64,000 nucleotides of DNA, taken from assembly GCA_949316235.1 (NCBI GenBank), contig OX438749.1, positions 5,474,914 through 5,538,913 on the forward strand, given 5' to 3'. Under the pieces are notes generated by a model. That model saw nothing but the letters and a program-made list of their open reading frames with translations, made no database searches and was not told the DNA's origin. Positions 33,300 to 46,620 of this stretch are shown here, in pieces. Source of the DNA: Oegoconia quadripuncta. Its lineage: Eukaryota; Arthropoda; Insecta; Lepidoptera; Autostichidae. A program made the position numbers and the translations under genes. Every line of letters begins with the position of its first letter. Positions within the stretch are counted from its first letter, which is position 1.

Positions 33300-34450
33300 T
33301 GGCTTCATGAGACTGCCACCATCACACCTCGCCACTGTGTGCCAAATTTCATTTCATCGTCATAATCATGTTTATACCTATCAAAGCTAACTATGTCTGC
33401 AAAGTTTCGTGTCCGTAATTAATCGATGAGAAGATCCCCCTGGGGAGACAACGCTGGCTGCAGCATCAGGTCACCGCGTAAATCATTGACGACCTGTTTG
33501 GTATAATGGTTAGAAACTCTACTACTATACCAAATGGTCGCGGGTTCGAAACCCGCTAGGGGCATATGTTTGTATGATGAATACAGACATGTGTTCCCGA
33601 GTTATGGATGGTTTTCATTTATACATGTATTTATTTACAAAAAAAAATGTATTTGTGTAGTTTATCAACCATCTGGTATCCATAATACAAGCCTAGATGC
33701 TTACTGTGGACCTAGATGGCGCTGTCTGTTTGTGCAAAGACATTTATTATTTATTATTATTATTATCAAGTTTAATTATCAAAACTAACAGTGTGTGCAA
33801 CATTTCGTATCCGTGCTAATAATTAACCGTTAAGGAGTTCCCTCCGTGAAGAGACGATTCTGGCTGCGGCATCTGTCCATGTCTAATTCATACTGGAAAT
33901 TATGTTTATTTGAACTAAACATGTACCTATGCCAAGATTCGTATCATTGCTACTACTCATTGTGGAGAGCCCTCGCGAGGAGAGGATCCTGGCTCCATCA
34001 GTTCATGTTTAATTCATACTGGAAATCATGTTTAACTATCAGAACTAATCTTTGAGAGAAAGATTCGTATCCGTACTACTGCTCATTGATGACATCCCTC
34101 TTGGGGATACAATCCTGGCTGCAGCATCAGGTTATCGTGAAAATCATGTTTTTCTATCAAAATTAACCGAGTATGCAAAATTTCGTACCAGTGCTATTAA
34201 CCGTTAAGGAGTTCCCCTCCTCAGGAGACGATCCTGGCATCCGGGATCCTGCAGCATCAGTTCATGTCTAACTCATACTGGAAATCTTGTTTAACTATAA
34301 GAACTAAACGTGTAAACAAAGATTCGTATGCGGGCTACTACTAATTGAGAAGATCCCTCTTAGAGAGACAATCCTGACTGCAGCATCAGGTCATTGCGAA
34401 AATCATGCTTAACTGTCAAACCCAACCATGTGTGCAAGAACCAAACGAGT
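33300..34450. repeat. Diverged tandem array, unit about 126-130 bp
   Basis: The core ATCCTGGCTGCAGCATCAGG recurs, with changes, at 33453, 33860, 33989, 34115, 34233 (with a 12-bp insertion) and 34374. Spacings are 126-130 bp once the SINE-A at 33488-33767 is removed. Each unit also has a TTTCGTATCCGTGCTACT-like part and a CATGTTTAACTATCAAAAC-like part. The units are well diverged, so the array is old. Confidence 0.75.
33488..33767 (+). repeat. SINE-A inserted in the tandem array
   Basis: Head GACGACCTGTTTGGTATAATG, B box with one change (GGTTCGAAACCCGC), and full 3' part ending in ATTATT repeats. Confidence 0.83.
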
Positions 34451-36870
34451 ATGTTAAATTTTAGCTCCTTAGCTAAGCAGGAAATGGTTCTAATTTGACT
34501 GGCAAACTTTGAAATTTTGAGCGGACCTAGTTACATATATCTCCTCGTACATACGAAGTAAGCTTGTAAAAAAACATCTGTCTAATAAAACGAATAAAAT
34601 TTTTAAGCAAAAGAAAATGTAAAAAATAGTATTTGCGAGTTTGTGGTGGATGACAAATAAATAAAAAAATATAATAAATAAGTCCGATAACAAGAGGTTG
34701 GATATTTTAGTGTTGGTGTAGTTTAATATTGTCTGGGGATTTAAGATTTGTACGAAAGGATATGTACGAAATCTAACAATAAATACATTTTTTTAATAGT
34801 TTACAAACTGCCCGCAAGGGGCGCGGCTGTATATTTCTTCATGTTGGAAAAATCACACCCGTTTAAATAATTCCCTGGCGATGCGATGCGTGTTCTCCGG
34901 CTGACTCTACTTTAAGCGAGTAGTTCATTTAGCGTAACTAGATGGCGCTGTTCAATTTTAAATCGCGCTATCGTTGTGTTCCGCAGGTTTATTGAAGTAC
35001 TGGACGTTAAAAACTCAGCAAATGCGATTAAGGTCCCATAGGGCAACCAACCCGCCCCTATGGGATAATTTTTTGAATTCTACCATAGTTTTACCTATGC
35101 GTGGAGTTATAAAATGTTGTTTATAATAAAAACATTATCTAGTATTTATCTAAACATTTGGTTCCGAGATGTTTTTATTTGATATGTAAAGTTTTTACAG
35201 ATTACCTATATTTTCATGCGCACTAAGATTAATGTCCGACCCTGACCTTAAATGGATAGAGTCATCATTCTAAATCAACCAGACCAAATCCTCAACTAAT
35301 TACGAGACAGACTATCTTTGGCAGCCGGATGAACCCGTGGAACCCAATGCTGCTAAACACATCTACAGCACAGTAAGACGAATGAATGAGGGATAGTTAA
35401 ATTTAGAAAGGGCAGAATTCCAAAATCTATGCAACGAAGAGACGAAACACCGCTAATGTCTTTCCAATTTTAATCCCCGACGAGAAACGACGCATGTTAT
35501 GTGTTTGCCGGTGTAGTGTGTGTATACAGTCTTTGTCCAGATGTATCTCAATAATGCGTGTTTCGACTTGATTGCGATTTCTTATATCAAAGATTAAAGG
35601 AGCGGTTATTCATGTTTGAAGATATTTAGCTTTTAACACAGTTGTTTGGTGAATTTGGATGATTTCATAGAGTTTCTAGTGTGTTAAATTTTTTTTTCTT
35701 TTTAATAGGATTACTTTAGATTAAACTCGAAAATATCATTTGTTTCTTCGAAGTTTTCTAAAATTTCCAATTAATAGTTATACCTATACCGTCTGTGTAT
35801 GCATAGTATACATATATAAACTATATATCATTGCAGCGCAGACGCTCAAAACACTTATAAAGTAAAAACCTAAGTGCTTCGAGACTTCAAGTTAAGAATC
35901 TGAGCTATTCAAGCAAGGCGTGAAAGCACAAAGGGCACTATTCCTTCGCCGTTCGCATGCCTCGTCGAGGCGCCAGGGCCAATTAGCAATTTATCTCTTT
36001 CCATTTACACCGAACAGGTACCCGACCAAGGAGGTTGTAGGTGACATGGACAAGTGAGCGAAGACACGCCATAAGCCTATAAACATCAATCAAAAGATGA
36101 ATAAGATGAAGAGCTGTGTTGTCTGTTTTCTTAGAACTGAAATTAATGATAAGATAAGATAAGATGTTTGTTTACCAAAAGGACCATACATAATTATACA
36201 TTTGCTGTAGCGTCCACACTAGGCTAGGCCTGTATCGTGGATGCCAAAATGTCCATATTAGAGAAACAATTTCACTGGGCATTACATTTTATACGTAACA
36301 TCTGTTAAATTAGACTTAGGGAGATAGATATGCATGCAGAACTAGCCTTAGATGTAACTAATAAAATAAAAACGTTGCTAAACTTTGCTAATAGTTTTAG
36401 ATAGCGAGTGCGAATGATACAAAATATAAATGGCAAAATGCGTTGTCTTCCTCGCCTATGCGGGCAATTGGCAATCACTCGAGAGACCTTATAATGTGAA
36501 TCGTAAAATTTTACAGTAATTTGTTAGAAGCCAAATTTATAATGTAGGGAACATATCGTGAAATAAACCGGCGAATCGATTTAATTCCCGTTAGAGAGTT
36601 ATTAAAACAATTGAATTGATCATTGCAATTCGACAAGAAATAAACTGAGCTTTTTATGGAAAATCATGGCATACTGTCCATCCTATCAGATGGAAAGTGG
36701 TTATCACCGTCCATGGCCTTTGCCGTAACCATTCTTAACCTATCCGATACTAGTTGTTGACCTGAAAGAGTTTCACACCTTCTTTGTAACCCCCCATACT
36801 GGGCGCTGCACTAATGATGTGAGCAGGTAGAACTTTCGAGATTTGTCGAACTACCCACATTTGTGACGTT
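34450..36870. other. Non-coding stretch with repeat fragments
   Basis: Holds a small hairpin (TCCCATAGGGC and its near complement, 35034-35065) and a family D copy (35468-35690). Otherwise unassigned AT-rich DNA. No gene is recognised. Confidence 0.45.
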
Positions 36871-36874
36871 TTAT

Positions 36875-37079
36875 GTTTTTTTTTTATGCACAACGGGTTG
36901 GTACTTGACCTTAATCACACCTGATGTTAAGTGAAGATGAGGTCGAAGGTGGAAGCGTACTGACCTGGAAACCCCAACACGTTTGGGGGACTGGCTATCT
37001 TATCTCTGACAACCGGAACACAACAATGCTATTAACATTGATGCTTGGCGGCAGATTTAGATAAGATGGTGGTGGCTAC
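36875..37079 (-). repeat. SINE-B copy, head missing
   Basis: Reverse orientation from TTTTTTTATGCACAACGGG to AAGATGGTGGTGGCTAC. Confidence 0.8.
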
Positions 37080-37182
37080 ATTTTTACAAATGACGCAAAC
37101 AATAACGATTCAAACTTAATCGATTTCATCGTAACATAACTCAGGCGTGAAGATGCTAATGGCACAAAATGATGGTCTGTGT

Positions 37183-37245
37183 GATTGAATATATGATTCT
37201 TTATTGAATATATGATTCTTTATTGAATATATGATTCTTTATTGC
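37183..37245 (+). repeat. 20-bp tandem repeat x 3
   Basis: TATTGAATATATGATTCTTT is present three times in a row, the first copy incomplete at its start. Confidence 0.85.
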
Positions 37246-37622
37246 AGTCGCTACATCATTTGGGCGGTGTCGATCAGCGCTTTATTTCATATAGACCGTC
37301 TTCATTTGCATATAACTGCAATGGCGTCGGCGTTGCCTCACGATACCTTCCTCGGTAGCACTACGTCGCAATTAGCACTCAATCTTCCGCCATAGAACTA
37401 AGAAACTAGTACAATGATTTATTTGAGTATTTCACTTCTACAAACTTTGAACTCTAGATTCTTGGTACAATAACTAGATTTCCCTCCCTTTGGATCTCTA
37501 AATGAAACTCTTCTTTATTACCCGACTGCCCAAGACAGAAGGGTAATGTTTTTCGTGTGTGTGTATTATTAGGTTACAGTTACAGTATTAAGAAAGAAAG
37601 AAGAAATATTTCAGACACTTAC

Positions 37623-37690
37623 ACCAATCATCTAGTCCCAAACTAAGCAAAGCTTGTGCTGTGGATACTAGATAACGGATAAACTTTTCT
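37623..37690 (-). repeat. SINE-A2 3' fragment, inverted
   Basis: CCAATCATCTAGTCCCAAAC and AAGCAAAGCTTGTGCTGTGG are the complement of the 3' part of 22103-22342. Confidence 0.65.
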
Positions 37691-37981
37691 TTATTTGTAC
37701 TTATTGTAAATAGCGTTGCTGGCACTGCTTCAGATCAGTTTCAGATTATCTCACATTAGTGCGACACTAGCTATTAAGTCCACAGGAAAAGAAACGCATA
37801 GAGCTTCCTCTGACATTATCTTGAAATTACTGAGTAAGAGTTTGTAAGCATTAGAAGAACAATCATATACAATCGCTCAATTCAATCTGTTATTGATGAG
37901 TTGTGGAAGTTTAATTATATTTATTCGAAATTTGTTAATACAATAAAAACAAAAGACAAGTTTTAACACACCTAATCTTCT

Positions 37982-38420
37982 TTTAATCCTCGACGAAAAA
38001 CGACGGGTGTTATGTGCTCAAGCACAATCTGTCAAAATCTGTCAAAAGCAAGTCAAAATCTGGACACACACACACAATACCGTCAACGGTATTGTGTGTG
38101 TGTCCAGATTTTGTTCAGACGTATTTCAGTAATGTTTGGAACACCCAAACACTATTGTTTGGGATATCTCTGACCATCCCATTTGGGATAAAGGTGACGT
38201 TATGTATGTATGTAGTATCTCAGTAACGCGTGGTCCGATTTGCATGGGGTTTTTTTTATATTCAAGACTAAACAAGGGGACAGGTTCTTAGCCATCCTTT
38301 AACATAGTGTTTTGATGTATTTCAAAGATACATAGTTAAGGGGGTTAGTTTTTAGCCATGTTTGACTAAAATCGGTTAAGCTGTATCGAAGACAATTAGC
38401 TTTTAACATAGTGGCAGGCA
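37982..38420 (+). repeat. Family D repeat with CA/TG palindrome and family H insert
   Basis: CCTCGACGAAAAACGACGGG opens a family D copy. A near-palindrome (AAAATCTGGACACACACACA ... CCAGATTTT, about 38054-38112) and a family H motif (38138-38218) interrupt it. GTGGTCCGATTTGCATGGGG and the later TTTTAGCCATGTTTGAC resume family D. Confidence 0.55.
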
Positions 38421-40415
38421 CCCCAATCTCTTCCACTAACTCTAGCTATTCAGAGACTGGTTGGTTAAGTTGTAGATGATTCCTTTAGAATCCTTAATAG
38501 GGACCTTTAGCTCTCTGTGTATTTTTTACATAAGGGATAGTGTTCTGAAGAGTTATACGAATTGCTACTACTGTATTATATATCCAGCATCCTACTCCTT
38601 GGAGTAAAGCTACACCTACTTGAACGCTTGGTGTTGAAATCATCATCATCAGCTTAACGTTGGGAGAGGGTATGGGCCGTAATTCACCACACGGGCCAAT
38701 GCGTGTTGGTGGATTTGTGTGGAGACTAGTGGCCACCTGACAGTCAGTGCTTTAAGCCGCACCTGTAGGTCATCGACCGAATCATTTCTCTTCCGTATTA
38801 AGCTACTCCAAGGACTGATTCGCCAGACATTCGCCAACTTCGCCAACCGAAAACGAATAGCGAATTCGAGTGCGCCACGAGTACTGGAAATACTGTGCCC
38901 TTTTATAAGTCGAGACTTATCCGTTGACCACTTTGCTCAAAGCTGTTACATGGGGAACTTCAAGAAGTGTAGGAATAATTTTCTTCCTTATCGATATATC
39001 CTTACTAATCTTAAACGCGAAAGTATGTCTGCTGAACGGATCGTTTTGAAATTTAGTAGAGTTACCTTATGACCTGGAGAACTACTACTACTTGGAGGCT
39101 ACTTGGAGGCTACTTTTTAACTGACTTAAAAAAATTGTTGTAGGTACAGTCAGCAACACAATTAACATAGCAGGTCTTTACTTATAAATATATTATATGT
39201 AGGGGAAAGTGTAAAGGAAAATTGTTATTTAAGTTTAACTGAAATTTATCTGTCACATGATGACAAGAATGGCATAAAAGAAAATACAAAATCTCGTACC
39301 CAAGACCCTCCAATCTCACAAAAATTAAGCCTGTTACCTTTATTGTGTTGCCGACGGTACCATAGCTAGAAGTCAGACCATTACCTCTCATTCGAAACAC
39401 TTTTTCTCTGTTTATCGAGCTACCAAATGTTAGAGATTTACCAAATAGTAGCAAAACGGTATTGTAATTGGTGTTTTCCAAACATCAATTATCGATTTTC
39501 GTCCAGGGGCTTCTGACGTTTACGAATGTCAAACTAAACAAATGGAGATGAAGCTCAAATTGCAAATACGAGCGAGATCATTCGAACGAATCAGCAATTG
39601 GTTTCCCGGTTCACTCAGCCCACACTACTCTGCAATGTTTGAAGTGAGATCTAGAAATAACTAGTACCGACCGGTCCCTTTAGAAAGCCTGTTAATTGTT
39701 TAATAAGGAACTTTGAAATGTTGATAACTTTGCCACTTATTGTGTATTCAGATTTCCCATTATCATATTCCTAATTCAAAGCTTAAAGTGCGTAGATGTG
39801 ATAATAACATAGGGAAACCTTTTTTAATGATGATCTCTACTGAATCTTTTTGGTGCCAAATACTAAAGAAGAAATATTTCTGCATAATACTTTTTGGAAA
39901 CGGCTTTTTGGCGGGATCTCGGCGAGTGAAGTTGCATTTTTCTTTATAATTCTTATAATTTGTGCATTCTGACTTTTGAAGCTAATAATGGTAGAATATT
40001 GTGCAGCAAACGTCAGTGATGGTGTACAAGTGAACGGAAGTGTAAATTAAAGTGCGTAACGATGCTTTCGGGTTCCCACAAGAAGCCGTCAAAATCTTTT
40101 GTAAAGCATTCTGCCACTTTACTGAAGAATGACTTGACTCTGTACACGCCAAGTATACGATGAATTACTTGTTTTGACTAAGACTGACTAATGAATGGAA
40201 GAAGAAATAAGACTCCCTTTGCTTTCTCCGAAAGGAGTGAATAAAACGAAAAAAAAAACTTTACAAATATTAACATCGAATATAATATTTTGATGATACA
40301 AAGCTAAAATTTAGAAAGCTTTCTTTATATTAAAAATTTTTACTCGAACAGCTTTATGGTGTATGTGTATATTTTTGAGTTGTGTACAATAAAGAATCTT
40401 TTTTCTTCATTATCT
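38420..40415. other. Non-coding stretch, no gene recognised
   Basis: A LINE-like tail fragment with CATCATCATC lies at 38640-38715. The plus frame 38719-39072 and minus frame 39182-39481 lack recognisable motifs and sit among repeats. I do not call them genes. Confidence 0.45.
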
Positions 40416-40417
40416 CT

Positions 40418-40615
40418 ACTAATATTATAAATGTGAAAGTTTGTGTGTGTATGTATGTTTGTTACCGCTTCACGCCTAAATGGCTCGACGGAATTGGATG
40501 AAATTTGGTTGGTAGACAGATCAGGACCTGGATTAACATATAGGTAATTTTTTTTGTTGAACCGATTTTGATGAAATCTTCTACGCGGACGAAGTCACGG
40601 GCGGAAAGCTAGTGT
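40418..40615 (-). repeat. Family C dispersed repeat, inverted
   Basis: ACTAATATTATAAATGTGAAAG, GGATGAAATTTGGTTGGTAG and CACGGGCGGAAAGCTAG. Confidence 0.6.
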
Positions 40616-40619
40616 AATA

Positions 40620-41675
40620 TATAGCGGCTTCTGCATCATAGGCTCTGCCTAGCCTGGGAAAAACAGATTACGTCTCACAATTTCTTCTTCAAAGGTTTAT
40701 TTTACCACTTTGTCGGCATGATTAATATGCCAAATTATAGCTTTCCAGTACTAAGGCCCGTATTTCAGAATGGCGCTATACAACTTATATAAAGCTATCC
40801 CTGTCCTCAAGCGGAGATCTCTGGTTGAGTAACATTCTATAATGAATGAAGAACCTCTAAACTAAGCCGCGGATAAAGACAGAATAACTTGATCGACAGA
40901 GTTGTAGAGTGTACGGAACGAACTGTATAGTGTATAATAAATATAATCCGTATACAGTAGCTTACGCACTAATCTTTATTAACTATTTATATCGTAAAAT
41001 TAGTTGCCCAAATAGCTCGTGCCGTTATAACGCGATGCCAATTCGGCCCCGAACATTTAACTAATCCGATTCATATTTCCTTAACGTTCGTTAACCGTTC
41101 CTCGCATATCGAGTTCTAATCAACTAATTGACAGTTCCGAGATAGTGGAACTAGTTCTTCACGGGTTCACTAACAAAATAAAATATGCAACTATTTTAAT
41201 GAGTCATCAATCTTGCTCGAGATCCATTTTACTCGATCTATTCGTCGACCATGTTTTTAACTCATTTTATGGTATAAAACATTAAACTCTTTGCATCAAT
41301 TTTGTAAAGAGGGTCATAAATTTGCGTAGAACTGCTCAAGATCTTGTAAGTCTAGTTGAGTGTGGAATTAATTTAAAAATGTTAAACTACCCGCATACTC
41401 AACTTGTAATTTCTGTCTTTTCTTGTTAGGGTTGTAGAGTCAATTAATGGGAACTTTTTATTATACAGGTTATGTAAGCATTCTTGAATATACAATGACT
41501 TAATGCTAGAATTCTTGTAGTTTTATTAGATAAATGAAAGATCGCTTTTAGTGATAGGTCGCCAAATTGTACATTCTATTCTTACCACTTTTCTGAAACT
41601 GTATTTTCTTTTCTGTTGTGCAATAAAGTGTATTGTATTGTGTTGTGTTGTATTGTATTGTAAATGTTTTAGTTT
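40620..41675. other. Non-coding stretch
   Basis: No gene is recognised. A TGTATTGTGTTGTGTTG simple repeat is at 41630-41660, next to a family D copy starting at 41678. Confidence 0.45.
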
Positions 41676-41991
41676 TATTGACCCCCGACGAAAAAGGAAA
41701 GGTGTTCAGTGTTTGACGGTGTTGTGTGTGTGTTCAGTCCAGTCTTTGTCCGAACTAATCTCAGTAATGCGTGGCGTTATTTCAGTGTGGTTTTTATATT
41801 AAAGACTAAAAGAGCGGACAGGTTCATACCATATTTGATGAAAATCGATTAAGCCGTTTCGAAGATATTTAAGCTTCTAACACAGTTTATTGGCGTATTT
41901 CGATGATATCATAGTCTTTCGAAGGCTTTCTAACTTATCAATGTATAGTTTATAATTAAAGTGTACTTGATTGAGTTATTATAATAGCCTA

Positions 41992-42378
41992 ATAATAAAT
42001 ATTTCGGACATTAAACCAATCATCTAGTCCCAAACTAAGTAAAGTACTATGGATCCTAAGATAACGAATAAACATACATAAATATTGAATCAATGGATAA
42101 TTTAATTGTTTACTTATTGAATTAAAGTAAATAGAATTGCGCTGAATTGAACAGACTCAATGTTAATTATGTTTATAAAATATTGACAAACTTGAGTAAT
42201 TTAATAATATTGACAGTGTAAGACTATTACAAGTAAATCTGAATCTATAAACATTCATAACTTGGGAAGAACTTGTTCGAATTCATCACACAAACTTTAC
42301 CCCTCGCGGGTTTTAAACCCGCAACCGTTCGTTTCACTGACAGGGTCACTACACACTACACCAATCGGTCGACCGTCA
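41992..42378 (-). repeat. SINE-A2 copy, inverted, internally expanded
   Basis: 3' part at 41992-42085 (ATCATCTAGTCCCAAAC). Head and B box are at 42250-42378 (TTTTAAACCCGCAACCG, head ending CCAATCGGTCGACC). About 150 bp of unrelated AT-rich DNA lies between, probably an insertion. Confidence 0.6.
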
Positions 42379-42918
42379 ATTAAAATAGTCTACTGCGAGC
42401 TCTCGTAATTTTTTTTTTTCAAATGTTAAAGTAGTATTTTGCCCAATTACATGTAATCTCCTCTGACAACGTACAATTATTAACACTTTATTATGGTTTC
42501 AGAATAACATTGTTCCGCGCCATAAACCAACATTGTACGTTGGTTTTACAAAAAAAAAACAAGAAAATAATCCAGGTTTTGAATTAGGAATTTCACTTTC
42601 ATTCTCAATCATCGTAATTCTGTAATGGAGATGTGCTCTGTGGCGTCCGATAATGATCGTTTCCTCGTACCGTTGAATGATTCATTGGTTCAATGCGATC
42701 GATATCACGATCGATTGGGCTTGGAATTGTTGACGTCTGTATTTTGATTTAAGGAGTAGGTATATAGCTACAGTATGTCGTTTCAAACTGTTTTCAAACG
42801 GACGTCTGTTGTTTGGTGCATCGGTACTACGACTAGTATGGTGCATACTGCGTATAATCTTTATTATAATTTGTCACCCAACAGTCCCGGAAAGGAAGGT
42901 AATGTTGTATTCTATATT

Positions 42919-43067
42919 GGTGTTGATTCGGATGTACACCTACTAAACTAAACTAAACTAAAACCAGTTTAGAATAGTACTGTCTGTTTCGCCATGGAAC
43001 AGTACGATGCGACGGCACCACTCCAAAACTGGTTTTAGTTTAGTTGGTGTACATTCGAATCGACACC
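42919..43067. mobile_element. MITE K, uninterrupted copy
   Basis: 149 bp with imperfect terminal inverted repeats of about 45 bp. GGTGTTGATTCGGATGTACA at the left pairs with TGTACATTCGAATCGACACC at the right, and CTAAAACCAGTTT pairs with AAACTGGTTTTAG. No ORF. It shows what the copia-split copy at 25268/30391 once looked like. Confidence 0.8.
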
Positions 43068-43126
43068 ATTACCTCCTAAACTACACGGCTTTGCCAATTT
43101 TAAAGTATAAGATGTAAGTTACATCT

Positions 43127-43455
43127 CTTTTTTTTATATACACAACGGGTTATAGCACTTGACCTCATTCACACTTGATGTTAAGTGAAGATGAGGTCGA
43201 AGGTAACTCACCCGGAAACCCCAAACATTTGGGGGACTGGCTATTTTATCTCTGACAACCGGAACACAACAATGCTATTAACATTGCTGCTTGGCGGCAG
43301 ATTTAGATAAGATGGTGGTAGCTAGCCAGGCGGACATTTTAAAATACACTACCACCGACCAAACCGAGTACTTAACATGTACCCCGCTGGGGATCGAACC
43401 CGAAACCACCGAATCGTAAACCTAATGTTGTTTACATTGAGCCACGGAGGCGGTT
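43127..43455 (-). repeat. SINE-B, near full length, inverted
   Basis: Tail TTTTTTATATACACAACGGG, body, GATCGAACCCGAAACC (B box complement) and head end GAGCCACGGAGGCGG are all present. A short gap in the GAAGGTGGAAGCGTACTG portion is visible. Confidence 0.85.
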
Positions 43456-43459
43456 AAAA

Positions 43460-44780
43460 ATCTCAGTAAAGAATGATAAAGTACTTACTTTATTTTACAA
43501 CATAGGTACCTACTTTTTATTTTGAAAGAATTTATTTTTGACGAAAATGGTTCTAATGAGAATTTGTCATTGGGGTTCGTCATTGGGGTAGGCGGTCTGT
43601 GACTATATTATATGCCTATACTATCTAAGACTAGAATCGCCTTAATATATGTATGAAAGTATTTCACTCGGAATCTTGGACAGGAACATGCTTTGGGCGC
43701 GCCATGCATCGCAACACGCGATCTATGTTTGCGGGTAGTTCCTGAGAGGTGGCTGTGCACGAATTAGATAAGTGGGCTTAACACGAATCTCGAGTATCGT
43801 TGATGTATCGAGTGGACTTTGTTAGGGAATTCATTACATCGCCATCTAAGGAGCGTAAATTGAACTAAGAAACATTACCTACCTACTTTACGAAACGTCA
43901 CCGTATGAAGATGGAAATGGAAAAGATTGCGTAATAGAGTCACAGACTTATAATTGTATCTGTACTTTTAGTACCTAATTTAAGGTACTATAAGGTTGTA
44001 TATTTCTAGTTGGATCTTGTTGAAGTTTCGTAGCTTAGGACGGGAAATTTGTTTTAAAATTTGAATTGCATTAACAATCAAAAGGAAGTGAAAAGATACA
44101 GTAGTTTATTTTAAATCGACGTTATAATCAGAATGATTTAGAAGTAGAAATATGTATTAATTGTACTTTAAATCAAGTGATCCAAGTGGATGTAAACAAT
44201 CTAGGGAAGAAATATATTGTGGAATCGTTGTCGGTAAAATAATATATAAAATAAAGTGTTAGACATATTTTAATTTCTTTATATCTGACTGAAGAATGTA
44301 GATACCTAGTATTGTACACTATGAATAGAATAATTACGTACTTTTCGAAGTATTACTAATTCCATGGAATAAAGAGTTATTTTCTTGGTAAAATGGTAAA
44401 CAGCTCAATTGAACAAAACTGCTATATACATATAGACGACGAAGCTGCTCAGAATTCCGGTATGTTTTATTTTATTTTATTTATTCTTATAAAGAAAACT
44501 AATACCAAACTTGTGCCAATTAAAGATTCTTATTATGTTACTGACAATGGTTACCCTTAAAATTGAATGGGTAATGTTTTAATTAAATTGCGATATAATT
44601 ACAATAAAATTGGTAACATTACATTATTAATTAATAATATTATTATGTGAATATCAATAAAAACAAATAATATAATACACAAACAGCAGTGACACAAGTA
44701 TAAACTGTTCGACTCCAGGCTAAAAATAAATAGTTACAAAAAAAAACATAGGTACGCAAAAGATGACACCAGCCAATATG
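43460..44780. other. Non-coding AT-rich stretch
   Basis: No gene, RNA or repeat family is recognised. Confidence 0.4.
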
Positions 44781-45084
44781 CTCTTAACTCCCGACGAAAA
44801 ACGACGTATCTCATTAACGCGTGGTCCGATTTCAGTGCGGTTTATTTTATATTAAAGAGTAAACGAGGGGAAAGATTCTTAGTAATATTTGATGAAAATC
44901 GGTTAAGCCGTTTAAAAGATATTTAGCTTTTAACATAATTGGTTTGGTCTATTTGGATGATACAATCATTTGTTTCTCAGGTAGCAGTCGGGGGTGTTCT
45001 AAAATTCATAGTTACAAAATATCATAGTTTGAATATAAACTTGCCACACTATTTAATCATTATATTCGGTTCTAGTATTGTAAC

Positions 45085-45605
45085 TCTGTGTTCGACTCAT
45101 GGGAATAGGGCATCAAGTCTACCACTTCCGTGGTGACACGGCACTGAACCGGCGACCCCGGGGGTCGGCGACCGGCCAGTGGCTAGCGGGAACGCACCTA
45201 TGTGCTTACAGTACGTGCCACTTAGCGCGTTTACTAATAGGTCTGGCCACGCGCCGATAGGGGCATGCGGTCACTTTAACTTGACGCCTGCAAATCCATG
45301 GTTTCCTGCTTACCGTAGGAGTCATTTCCACCTTTACCTTTCTCACCCTGTAACTCCTCAGCTATGATCATTCATCATTGGTACAGTCATCGTAGCCGGT
45401 TGTAGCGAAGCTTAAGCTAGTTTTTTCGAGGATGATGGCGCCAACGTGCTTCGACGTGGCGTTAAGTTGGCTGCAGTCCGCCATAACTTCTTCGGACCCT
45501 CATGTACATTTTACCCCACAATCCATGACACCAAGATTACACTGTATTAAAAACTGTGGTAATGTATGTTACTTTGTTTAATAAAGCCTATACAAACAAA
45601 CAAAT
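45085..45605 (+). repeat. GC-rich segment ending in AATAAA and ACAAAC tail
   Basis: This ~500-bp block is clearly richer in GC than its surroundings (GGCGACCCCGGGGGTCGGCG near 45152). It ends TTTAATAAAGCC followed by ACAAACAAACAAAT. That layout resembles the 3' UTR of a LINE. I cannot name the family and no coding domain is visible. Confidence 0.4.
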
Positions 45606-45695
45606 ACCGTAAGTGGCGACAGGATCGATGGAAGACCGTACTATTGCTCTAAAGCCTCAATCTATTCGATTTGATAGAACAGGCCGGCAAAACAA

Positions 45696-46019
45696 CCGCC
45701 TCCGTGGCGTAAACAACGTTGGGTTTACGATTTGGAGGTCGCGGGTTCGATCCCCAGCGGGGTACATGTTTAAGTACTCGGTTTGGTTGGTGGTAGGGCA
45801 TTTTAAATGTCCGCCTGGCTAGCTACCACCATCATATCTAAATCTGCCGCCAAGCAACAATGTTAATAGCATTGTTGTGTTCCGGTTGTCAGAGATAAGA
45901 TAGCCAGTCCTCCAAATGTTGGGGTTTCCGGGTCAGTACGCTTCCACCTTCGACCTCATCTTCACTTAACATCAGGTATGATTGAGGTCAAGTACCAAAA
46001 CGTCGTGCATAAAAAAAAT
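45696..46019 (+). repeat. SINE-B, full length
   Basis: Head CCGCCTCCGTGGCGTAAAC, B box GGTTCGATCCCCAGCGGGG, body with CTGCCGCCAAGCAAC and tail CGTCGTGCATAAAAAAA. Confidence 0.87.
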
Positions 46020-46620
46020 AGAGATGTAACAATTACATCTTATGTTATCGCTTACATGAACGACATTTATTATTATGATGAACTACTGGACCAAAGCCTC
46101 TTCCATGGAGCATAAAAAAAAGAAAAAAAAAAACAAAAGTTTTAGCAAATGCCCGTGCAGCGTCGACATCGGTATCAATTGAGAAGTCCATTCTCGAAGT
46201 TGTAGACGAGTACGTACATAAGGCAAGAAATCCAATTAGATAAGCAAACTTCAAGAAAGAGTCCAGACGGCGAATCTAAATTGGATGAGCAGCGCTCGGG
46301 AAACTGCGCCACTTCGTCTGGTCCAAAATATATCAGCACTTAAAGTCTATAATCAATGTGTGTGATACCTTAGTGCACTGAAACAAGAATGCTTAAGCAC
46401 AAGACCATACAATAAGTTGAGAGGGCGATAGTTGTGCTTCACTACCATATCGAATTAAGAATGAAGTGATACGTAGAATAACATGAGTCAAAACCAGCGG
46501 ATTAGTAAATTAAAGTGGTAATGGATCCCTATCCATGCTATGACCCACCGGCAACCAGTTCAGTACAGTGTTCTTTGTTAAGCCGTAGGGTTCGTACTAT
46601 ATTAATTCTGTGCCGAATTA

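Noticed and set aside
38719..39072. 117-codon plus-strand frame
   Set aside because: It overlaps LINE-tail repeat sequence, has no motif, and is crossed by other frames on the opposite strand.
45696..45770. tRNA gene (GGTTCGATCC box)
   Set aside because: It is the head of SINE-B, present in several copies with the same downstream body.
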